From Botryococcus braunii (taxonomy: Eukaryota > Chlorophyta > Trebouxiophyceae), in NCBI GenBank assembly GCA_002005505.1, contig MVGU01001480.1, forward strand, positions 36,933 through 100,932: DNA of 64,000 nucleotides, in the 5' to 3' direction. The notes beneath the pieces were generated by a model that was given only the letters and a program-made list of their open reading frames with translations, did no database searches and was not told the DNA's origin. Every line of letters starts with the position of its first letter. Position 1 is the stretch's first letter. Position numbers and translations under genes: made by a program. Positions 43,846 to 52,707 of this stretch are shown here, piece after piece.

Positions 43846-44682
43846 TCACAGAAACTTGGCCAGTCCCAGTGAGTTACGATGTCCCAGAAACACTTGTCTA
43901 ACTAGTGGTTTGGTAAAAATGTCAGCCACATTTCTAGCAGATTGAATGTACTTGAATTCAACCTGCCCCTTTGCAATAGCTTCACGGGCAAAGTGACAGC
44001 TAATTGCAATATGCTTTGTGTGTTTGGAGTACACCGGATTCCTCAGGTGGTTTATACACCCTTGGTTGTCACAGTGAATCTTCACTATCCACGGTAACAC
44101 TCCAATTTCCTCCAGGAAACCTCTCAGCCAATTTGCTTCCTTCACAACAGCACTTGCTGCCATGAATTCAGCCTCCACTGTTGAAGTGGCAACAGAAGAT
44201 TGCTTTTTACTTCCCCACACCACTGCTCCTCCAAACACAGTGAGGACAAAGCCAGTGGTGGAGAAACGATGATACTGATCACCTCCATAGTCGGCATCCA
44301 CATAGCCTTCTAGCTATATCTCCCCCCCTCCGAGAGTTAGAACCAAATCTCGGGTTCCTTTCAGATACTTCAACACACGGATGGCTTCATTCCAATGTGC
44401 TGTGGTGGGAGATATGCGGTAACGAGACAATACACCTACTGCCTGAGCTATATCGGGACGTGTGGTGTTGGCTATATACAGAAGAGACCCTACTAACTCA
44501 CAGTAACGGTGACCTGGAGGTAGTGGACTGCCAGCACCAATGCTGTCGCTCCCATCTCTCGGTGCAGGCCTTTGGGACATTACGAAATCTTTTGTCATGG
44601 GAGTATCAGGTCCCACTGACTCAAGATCCAAGCCAAATTTCTCTACAAGTGCATCGATTTTAGGGATGCAACTCAGGGTGAT
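43846..44682 (-). pseudogene. pol: E pol end (RT tail, RNase H), copy in unit 1
   Basis: Minus strand: SCIPKIDALVEKFGLD, TTRPDIAQAVGVLSRY, then LTLGGGEI followed by TAG, then in the same frame [55 protein letters not shown]. Cut upstream by the D2 LTR. Not functional. Confidence 0.88.
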
Positions 44683-45383
44683 TGTTGAGTTGTGAACATA
44701 CATTATAGAATGCCTTGTGCTTTAGGTGATCTTCAAATGTACATTATTAGGATACGGGTCCACTATCCACATAACGTACCTCAAGACACGTTCGGATGAG
44801 GTCTATTTCGAACATAAGGTACAATCTGATTTAGATTACGCGTTAGTGTGAAAGGACTATTAAAGCTGCGATCACCGCATAGTCGAGCAACTGGTTTGGA
44901 AGGATACTGGGCACATAAGGATGCCAGTCTTGTTCATGCAGTTGCATGTGTCTAAAGAGCAGACAGTCGTCAAGGACTGTAGCTGGAGAGGCACGAACTT
45001 ACGACCTGTCTGCTTGCTTACAGGTGCGGTGACGCAGGGTGTGTATTGGTAATGTGTTCATGTTTGATTGCTTGTTTGTAAGTGAACCATCTTAGTGGAC
45101 AATCAAGTCTCCCAAACAGCTAAGGGACGGAGTCTTGATTGAGTATAGGAAGGTACTTGCTTTCAGCCGTCAGGAGCTTATCCGTGTGTAGATGCTCATT
45201 GACAGATCAACATGTAACGGAACTGGTTTGGAAAGATACTGGGCACATAAGGATGCCAGTCTTGTTCATGCAGTTGCATGTGTCTAAAGAGCAGACAGTC
45301 GTCAAGGACTGTAGCTGGAGAGGCACGAACTTACGACCTGTCTGCTTGCTTACAGGATACGCCACTGCCCATAACCTTTTACA
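44683..45383 (+). repeat. D2 5' LTR
   Basis: 701 bp, same ends as D1; preceded by GTGAT (44678-44682) of E. PBS at 45384-45399. Confidence 0.93.
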
Positions 45384-45812
45384 GGTTATGGGCCCACGCC
45401 CTTCCAGCTGAGCCAAGGGCAGACAGGAGTGCATGGCATCATCGATGCATCTGTACTGGGTTTTCCACGGACTCGCCTGACGGCAAGAAGAAGTAAAAAA
45501 GGAACAACTGGATATTCACTCAGAAGGCCTACCGACAGAGTCTTCAATATCTTGGGAAGTTTTTTTTTTTTTTTTTTTTTTTTTCCGTGAAGTGACCTGA
45601 GATTATCACCCGTCGTCGTTGTCGTGAGACCGTCAGTAGGTCCGGGTGGTCAGGCAATTGAATTGCTGAAGAATATTTTGCATATCTTGCATATTAAGGG
45701 TACATGCTAGACCTCGAAAGGGTGGAATACTTGAAAGTGCTGTGGTGTACGTCGGAAGGGTATACTTAAACCAGCTGTGTCAGGCTGAACGCTGTGAGAG
45801 CAAGTGAAGTGT

Positions 45813-46426
45813 ATGACCAGACCTCAAACTCGTTCCCAAAGCAAGGTTTCTGAAGGTAATCCCAGCAGTACAGAGACTATGGCAACACCAGCAGGAGGCA
45901 GCACGGCCTCCTCAGGAGCTGGACAGTCAGGACAGACCACTGGAGGCACTGCAGCCAGCTCGTATGCATACACGATGAACTCCTCCAATCCCAAGATGTC
46001 TACGCAGCTGAAGGCTGATCGCACTAATTTCAGGGCCTGGCGTGAAGAGCTGGAGTCCTGCGCAATGCAAAAAGGAGCAATGGGAGCGTTGGAGACAGCT
46101 ATGCCTAAGACCGCAGAGAACGCAGCAGTAAAACATTTCATTTTGCAGTCTGTCCCGTCCATGTGGCACGACGAAGTCAAACAGCGGGGGAGCGCTTTTG
46201 ACTTCATTCAGTGGATGGCAGACCGCTGCACTGGAGGGAAGGACAGGGAAATCAACGAGAAGTGGATCAAGGGGCTCAAACAAGGCATGGTAAAGGGAGA
46301 GACAGTGCAAGAATGGTGCCACCGAGTCATCAGTATTGCCGCCTCCCGGGAGGTTAATAACCATCAGCTGAGCGACCGCCAGATCTGCAGGTATATGTAA
46401 AAGGGACTATCTGCAGTCTTGCAGAA
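45813..46426 (+). pseudogene. gag: D2 gag fragment, cut by E
   Basis: Same frame, same TAA and same E junction as D1 gag; a duplicate rather than an independent insertion. Confidence 0.88.
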
Positions 46427-47117
46427 TGACATATTCTGGGCTTGGCGTATCCTGCATGGTGGCGGCACGGAGGGTGTTAGACGATGTCCTCCTACTTGTG
46501 CGTTGTTATGTAGGCACGGACATATTCAAGTCAAGGACTGGTTAGCAACTGATTGATAGACACCCGGAGTGCCACTATAGTTCCAACCAAGTATTACAAT
46601 ATCTCTCATCTCTCCTAACGAGGTGACGCAGTTCAAACACGCCTAACCTGCTCTCACTCAGGTCGTGCTCATTACTTTGTCCGATGAGCTAAACTCAACT
46701 CCATATGTCTAACATGTTCTAACAATGTTCATCTGAGTGCTAAATCCAGGAATACAATAAGGATTAAGTCACCTGCATGGTGGCGGCACGGAGGGTGTTA
46801 GACGATGTCCTCCTACTTGTGCGTTGTTAAGTAGGCACGGACATATACAAGTCAAGGACTGGTTAGCAACTGATTGATAGACACCCGGAGTGCCACTATA
46901 GTTCCAACCAAGTGCCTTCCCTATCCGTGCTTGCCCCATATGCCTCCTTTCTACAAAAGTGTCTGTAACTTGCGTTATGATAGTCTTCGTTCAAACGCAT
47001 GTATTGCCTGGCAGAACTCAGAGTTCTGCCTCTCCTTCCTAACTGGTATTGTTGTCATCCGGAGACTTGCCATTATTTCTCCTCTGAGGGAAAGGCATAA
47101 AATTAATTAACACAACA
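46427..47117 (-). repeat. E 3' LTR with duplicated R block
   Basis: Minus sense: U3 from 47117, R copy 1 46913-46773 (141 bp, ACTTGGTTGG...CCATGCAG), donor-like GTGACTTAAT at 46772, R copy 2 46592-46452 (141 bp, ends CATGCAG), U5 46451-46427 (GATACGCC...). Same order as the other families; no intron inside the block. Confidence 0.9.
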
Positions 47118-47135
47118 CTTCCCCTTGCCTTTACC

Positions 47136-47971
47136 TCACAGAAACTTGGCCAGTCCCAGTGAGTTACGATGTCCCAGAAACACTTGTCTAACTAGTGGTT
47201 TGGTAAAAATGTCAGCCACATTTCTAGCAGATTGAATGTACTTGAATTCAACCTGCCCCTTTGCAATAGCTTCACGGGCAAAGTGACAGCTAATTGCAAT
47301 ATGCTTTGTGTGTTTGGAGTACACCGGATTCCTCAGGTGGTTTATACACCCTTGGTTGTCACAGTGAATCTTCACTATCCACGGTAACACTCCAATTTCC
47401 TCCAGGAAACCTCTCAGCCAATTTGCTTCCTTCACAACAGCACTTGCTGCCATGAATTCAGCCTCCACTGTTGAAGTGGCAACAGAAGATTGCTTTTTAC
47501 TTCCCCACACCACTGCTCCTCCAAACACAGTGAGGACAAAGCCAGTGGTGGAGAAACGATGATACTGATCACCTCCATAGTCGGCATCCACATAGCCTTC
47601 TAGCTATATCTCCCCCCTCCGAGAGTTAGAACCAAATCTCGGGTTCCTTTCAGATACTTCAACACACGGATGGCTTCATTCCAATGTGCTGTGGTGGGAG
47701 ATATGCGGTAACGAGACAATACACCTACTGCCTGAGCTATATCGGGACGTGTGGTGTTGGCTATATACAGAAGAGACCCTACTAACTCACAGTAACGGTG
47801 ACCTGGAGGTAGTGGACTGCCAGCACCAATGCTGTCGCTCCCATCTCTCGGTGCAGGCCTTTGGGACATTACGAAATCTTTTGTCATGGCAGTATCAGGT
47901 CCCACTGACTCAAGATCCAAGCCAAATTTCTCTACAAGTGCATCGATTTTAGGGATGCAACTCAGGGTGAT
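47136..47971 (-). pseudogene. pol: E pol end (RT tail, RNase H)
   Basis: As the copy at 43846-44682 but with one C fewer in the C run near 47608, giving a frameshift in place of the TAG. RNase H markers [29 protein letters not shown]. Upstream continuation at 61179. Confidence 0.88.
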
Positions 47972-48672
47972 TGTTGAGTTGTGAACATACATTATAGAAT
48001 GCCTTGTGCTTTAGGTGATCTTCAAATGTACATTATTAGGATACGGGTCCACTATCCACATAACGTACCTCAAGACACGTTCGGATGAGGTCTATTTCGA
48101 ACATAAGGTACAATCTGATTTAGATTACGCGTTAGTGTGAAAGGACTATTAAAGCTGCGATCACCGCATAGTCGAGCAACTGGTTTGGAAGGATACTGGG
48201 CACATAAGGATGCCAGTCTTGTTCATGCAGTTGCATGTGTCTAAAGAGCAGACAGTCGTCAAGGACTGTAGCTGGAGAGGCACGAACTTACGACCTGTCT
48301 GCTTGCTTACAGGTGCGGTGACTCAGGGTGTGTATTGGTAATGTGTTCATGTTTGATTGCTTGTTTGTAAGTGAACCATCTTAGTGGACAATCAAGTCTC
48401 CCAAACAGCTAAGGGACGGAGTCTTGATTGAGTATAGGAAGGTACTTGCTTTCAGCCGTCAGGAGCTTATCCGTGTGTAGATGCTCATTGACAGATCAAC
48501 ATGTAACGGAACTGGTTTGGAAAGATACTGGGCACATAAGGATGCCAGTCTTGTTCATGCAGTTGCATGTGTCTAAAGAGCAGACAGTCGTCAAGGACTG
48601 TAGCTGGAGAGGCACGAACTTACGACCTGTCTGCTTGCTTACAGGATACGCCACTGCCCATAACCTTTTACA
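47972..48672 (+). repeat. D3 5' LTR with duplicated R block
   Basis: R copy 1 48179-48312 (134 bp), then donor-like GTGCGGTG at 48313. R copy 2 48511-48644 (134 bp) ending CTTACAG, then U5 48645-48672 (GATACGCC...TTTTACA). A TATTAAAG about 32 bp before R copy 1 could be a TATA-like element. Confidence 0.92.
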
Positions 48673-48681
48673 GGTTATGGG
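48657..48681 (+). other. Hairpin over the D3 U5/PBS junction
   Basis: CCCATAACC, loop TTTTACA, GGTTATGGG: a perfect 9-bp stem whose 3' arm is the PBS and whose 5' arm copies the tRNA anticodon arm. Present in D0, D1, D2 and D3. Confidence 0.92.
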
Positions 48682-48688
48682 CCCACGC
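48673..48688 (+). promoter_or_regulatory. D3 primer-binding site (half-tRNA type)
   Basis: GGTTATGGGCCCACGC immediately after the LTR. A poly-T tract of copy-specific length (10 here, 21 and 25 in D1 and D2) follows about 160 bp downstream in the leader. Confidence 0.87.
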
Positions 48689-49087
48689 CCTTCCAGCTGA
48701 GCCAAGGGCAGACAGGAGTGCATGGCATCATCGGATGCATCTGTACTGGGTTTTCCACGGACTCGCCTGACGGCAAGAAGAAGTAAAAAAGGAACAATTG
48801 GATATTCACTCAGAAGGCCTACGGACAGAGTCTTCAAAATCTTAAGAAGTTTTTTTTTTCCGTGAAGTGACCTGAGATTATCACCCGTCGTCGTTGTCGT
48901 GAGACCGTCTGTAGGTCCGGGTGGTCAGGCAATTGAATTGCTGAAGAATATTTTGCATATCTTGCATATTAAGGGTACATGCTAGACCTCGAAAGGGTGG
49001 AATACTTGAAAGTGCTGTGGTGTACGTCGGAAGGGTATACTTAAACCAGCTGTGTCAGGCTGAACGCTGTGAGAGCAAGTGAAGTGT

Positions 49088-50965
49088 ATGACCAGACCTC
49101 AAACTCGTTCCCAAAGCAAGGTTTCTGAAAGTAATCCCAGCAGTACAGAGACTATGGCAACACCAGCAGGAGGCAGCACGGCCTCCTCAGGAGCTGGACA
49201 GTCAGGACAGACCACTGGAGGCACTGCAGCCAGCTCGTATGCATACACGATGAACTCCTCCAATCCCAAGATGTCTACGCAGCTGAAGGCTGATCGCACT
49301 AATTTCAGGGCCTGGCGTGAAGAGCTGGAGTCCTGCGCAATGCAAAAAGGAGCAATGGGAGCGTTGGAGACAGCTATGCCTAAGACCGCAGAGAACGCAG
49401 CAGTAAAACATTTCATTTTGCAGTCTGTCCCGTCCATGTGGCACGACGAAGTCAAACAGCGGGGGAGCGCTTTTGACTTCATTCAGTGGATGGCAGACCG
49501 CTGCACTGGAGGGAAGGACAGGGAAATCAACGAGAAGTGGATCAAGGGGCTCAAACAAGGCATGGTAAAGGGAGAGACAGTGCAAGAATGGTGCCACCGA
49601 GTCATCAGTATTGCCGCCTCCCTGGAGGCCAATAACCATCAGCTGAGCGACCGCCAGATCTGCAGGTATATGTATAAGGGACTACCTGCAGTCTTGCAGA
49701 ACGACGCTTGGGCAATTACCTCCGCCAAGTCAGACCCCTACAACATGCTGGAGACGATCCTCACTGCCATTGAGAACTTGGAGTACCAGGATATCCCGCT
49801 GGCAGAGTCAGTGCAAGTCACAGCATCAGCTGGAGCAGTTATGGCAGCAGCAGCAGCAGCCGTGCCAGCTCAGGGTGGAATCCCTGGGCCTCCCCAAGGC
49901 GCTGGAGCTGCACCGGGCGCTGGAGCAGCACTAGGAGTGGGAGCTGGAGCACCTGCTGATGGTCAGGCCCCCCATGGCCCTTCAGCTCACAACGCTGGAG
50001 GCAGGGGGCGAGGGTCTGGACGTGGCAGGAGGCCAAAGGAGGAACTGGCGTGTCGCTTCTGCAACGGGACGGGACATTTCTGGAGGGAGTGCCTGGAACT
50101 GAAGAGGCTGCAAGCTCTACATGGCACAATGCAAGCTGCAAGTGCGGGCCCAGCTGCGTGGTGGGGCACTGGAGCTCCTCAGCAACAAGCCAGCTGGTGG
50201 GATGCTGGCCAGTCCAGAGGAGGCCCTCCCGTGGCACCCTCACATGCTCATGGATCTGTGTCCACTATCTTCCCCTTCTTCCCAGGCTGGCATCTCCCAC
50301 CACCACCTCCTCCAGGTGCTGGTGAGCCTATGTTCGTTTCGTTGAATGTGCTTACCCCTACGTCTCATGGGGCTTGCAGTACCTCGTGGCTGATAGATAG
50401 TGGTGCATCGGTGCACCTTGTAAATGATCTGTCTTTACTACACAACCCAGTCCTGCATGCCCAACCCCTCCCTCTTCATTTGGCCACTTCTGACGCCAAA
50501 GGAGGGATAGTTGCAACTGGGTCTGTGTGTCTGGTCAATGCCAGACAAGAGGTGTTTTGGCTGCATAATGTGCAGTGTGTGCCCACTGCACACACTAATC
50601 TGATTTCTGTCACAGGAGCCATTCAGGATGGAGCATCATTCCTCACTGACAGTGCAGGTGGGTACACGACCATGAAAGGCCCAGCAGGCTGGTCTGGTAA
50701 GATAGCCAGAGAGCGAGGGCTGTTTTTTTTAGAATGGGTGTGTCCCGTCAAGAGCCAGCATGATGCACAGCCACAGTCCAGTCCTCATGTTGCCTCGTAT
50801 CATGTTTGGAAAGGGCACGTGTGTACAGATCGACTACTGTGGCATGCAAGGTTGGGGCATCCTAGGGTTAAGAGTATGACAAGGTTGGACAACGAAGACC
50901 TGGTCACTGGGATCAATGTGTCCATTGCTCCATGCTCAGAGTGTTCTCCCCAGTGTGAGTCATGT
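49088..50965 (+). CDS. gag: D3 Gag, protease and integrase start, cut by G
   Basis: ATG at 49088 (a GTG nine bases earlier is in frame). Gag: NFRAWREELESCAMQKGAMG, DRCTGGKDREINEKWIKGL, ETVQEWCHRVISIAASLEA. An alanine/proline-rich linker and an RGRGSGRGRR basic patch precede the knuckle CRFCNGTGHFWREC. Protease WLIDSGASVHLVNDLSLL, GAG-pre-integrase LLWHARLGHPRVKSMTRL, and zinc cysteines CSECSPQCESC. Open to the G insertion; the bases beyond 50965 are G LTR. All motifs are intact in this half. Confidence 0.9.
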
Positions 50966-51156
50966 TGTAACGTTCCGAGTGCGAAGGGTCCGTTAGGGAG
51001 CCGATCGGCATCGAGCCGATAGCGCGTGATCGGAGAGCGGGGTACGATGACCTCATTACGTAAACTGGCCAGCTTGGCTGGCGGGGTGCTATCAGACGGG
51101 TCGCACCTGTGTGAGGTCATTCTCACACGAACTTGAGATCGGCACAAGATATTACA
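50966..51156 (+). repeat. G 5' LTR
   Basis: 191 bp, TGTAACGTTCCG...AAGATATTACA. Does not have the duplicated R architecture of the copia LTRs. Confidence 0.95.
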
Positions 51157-51160
51157 TCTT

Positions 51161-51173
51161 TGGTATCGGCGAG
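51161..51173 (+). promoter_or_regulatory. G primer-binding site
   Basis: TGGTATCGGCGAG, four bases after the LTR; same as element H. Standard 3'-CCA type, unlike the copia elements here. Confidence 0.8.
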
Positions 51174-51261
51174 AATTTCTAAAACCTCGGGTTTTCGATT
51201 TCTCGTGTATCTTGTGTGTTTTACGGACCTGGGGTCCGTGGTCGTAAACCTGGGGTTTGCG

Positions 51262-52707
51262 ATGGCACTCCGGACACTTGTCGAAGTGCCGCAGGGGTTG
51301 CGAAATACATTTGTAACCGTGCCTCCTACGAGGAGGTGTGCTATTGGGACGGTTTGGGACGACTCGTGGCCCACTTGGGCCAGGAAAAATCCCCGAGTCC
51401 CGGACCTTTCGAACGGCTTGAGCTACGAAAATTGTCGCGCTTTCACGAAACAGAAGCTCGTAGAGATCCAAGCACTTCCTAGTGCCGAGATCGCTACGCA
51501 GCAACTGGTTCGTGAAATCGGTGATTATTTCGAGAAGCTTGAGCCGGTCGAGGCTCACTTGGCGAAGCTGTCGACGCAGCTGCACCTCCAGGTAACTGGA
51601 GAGGGCGGCTTTAAGCCGGGTTTCGACTCGGTGGCGCATTTTGCCGAAATGCAGAGGCTCGCGACGGCGAAACTGGAATACGAAACGAGAGTTTGGCAGT
51701 TGTACTTCATCGCTGCCGAGCTCGATACGGATTCTTCCGTGGGTCGTACGGAGGACCGCGTGGATATGCTCGAGGCCGAAGTGGCAGTGCTCACTCAGCG
51801 TGTTGCCGGTAAGCACCCCACTTCTGGTCTGTCCTCTGACGTGTTGAACTCTGATTTCAATGCGAGACGAACAACGGAACCGTCACGTGGGCCCTTTCGG
51901 CGCCCACCGGCCCCGTTATTCAATGGAGAAAAGGAGGGGACGGATATCATCACTTGGTTCGGTCAATTTGATGACTACTCGTCTATTTTGGGCCTTCGTG
52001 ATGATGAATTAGTGTCCCACGCGTCCCTTTGCCTTACTGGTCGAGCCGCTAAGGAATGGGCGCTCCTAAAAAGGTCTCTTTCTGTTCAAGGAAAGGACGT
52101 GAAGGACTTCGCCATTTTCAGGACCTCCCTTCTCGCACATTTCGTTGAAGTGGAAGTTGAAAATACTGTGCGTCCACGCTTGGCGCGATTGAGGCAAACT
52201 AAGTCCGTGGCAGCTTACCATGCTATGTTTCGTGCTATCATGGTTGAAGCTATCAAGTATCCTATCTCGGGCCCTGAAGCGTGTGCCTACTTTAGGGCGG
52301 GGTTAAAACCGAACATTTTGGAGGTTTTAACAAGAGATTCACTCGTTCGGAACGAGCTTGGTAACCTTGACATTGTTGTTCAAGCTGCCAAGGAAGCTGA
52401 ATCCTTCTTGCGTATGTTGCCGGGTGCAGCGAACGAGAAGGAGACTCAGGAGCTGAAGGCCTTGATCAAGGGCAAGCGCCTGGCAGACGGGGATGCTATT
52501 CCACCTCCTAAGCGCGCTGCCTTTGGGAAGCCTCCGGGCTCAAATGGATCTGGTGCTGGGCCTTCGGGCACGCAGCCCAATGCGTATGCCGCGAGGATGA
52601 AGCGCGAAGGCCGCTGCTACAAGTGCGGGGAACTGGGCCACACGGCTAAGTTCTGCAAGAAGCCTGATGCCCACGACAAGGGCAAGGGCAAGGGACCTGC
52701 TTCCTGA
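51262..52707 (+). CDS. gag: G Gag
   Basis: ATG at 51262 (MALRTLVEVPQG); the open frame reaches back into the LTR but that start is unlikely. A coiled-coil-like region (EDRVDMLEAEVAVLTQRV) precedes the capsid part (FNGEKEGTDIITWFGQFDDY, HASLCLTGRAAKEWALL, VRPRLARLRQTKSVAAYHAM). Zinc knuckle CYKCGELGHTAKFC, then GKGKGPAS and TGA at 52705-52707. Pol follows in the same frame, so Gag-Pol would need readthrough of this TGA, or the TGA is a mutation. Confidence 0.9.
   Translation: MALRTLVEVPQGLRNTFVTVPPTRRCAIGTVWDDSWPTWARKNPRVPDLSNGLSYENCRAFTKQKLVEIQALPSAEIATQQLVREIGDYFEKLEPVEAHLAKLSTQLHLQVTGEGGFKPGFDSVAHFAEMQRLATAKLEYETRVWQLYFIAAELDTDSSVGRTEDRVDMLEAEVAVLTQRVAGKHPTSGLSSDVLNSDFNARRTTEPSRGPFRRPPAPLFNGEKEGTDIITWFGQFDDYSSILGLRDDELVSHASLCLTGRAAKEWALLKRSLSVQGKDVKDFAIFRTSLLAHFVEVEVENTVRPRLARLRQTKSVAAYHAMFRAIMVEAIKYPISGPEACAYFRAGLKPNILEVLTRDSLVRNELGNLDIVVQAAKEAESFLRMLPGAANEKETQELKALIKGKRLADGDAIPPPKRAAFGKPPGSNGSGAGPSGTQPNAYAARMKREGRCYKCGELGHTAKFCKKPDAHDKGKGKGPAS

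Larger units (their letters stand above)
41397..44682. repeat. Tandem unit 1: D1 LTR-gag plus E 3' LTR and RNase H
   Basis: 3286 bp, followed by a near-identical 3289-bp unit at 44683-47971. Same nested breakpoints in both (E in D gag after GCAGAA, D in E after GTGAT). Differences seen are single bases and homopolymer lengths (poly-T 21 vs 25; C run 8 vs 7; AAGTAGG vs ATGTAGG). Confidence 0.9.
44683..47971. repeat. Tandem unit 2: D2 LTR-gag plus E 3' LTR and RNase H
   Basis: Second copy of the 3.29-kb block, contiguous with unit 1 and followed by the D3 LTR. Its E portion is the one that continues past D3 at 61179. Confidence 0.9.

Noticed and set aside
41397..47971. CRISPR-like or satellite array
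   Set aside because: Only two 3.29-kb units made of recognisable retrotransposon parts.
50800..51816. 338-codon minus frame over D3/G
   Set aside because: Antisense shadow spanning the D3-G junction; the sense strand has clear gag and GAG-pre-integrase motifs.
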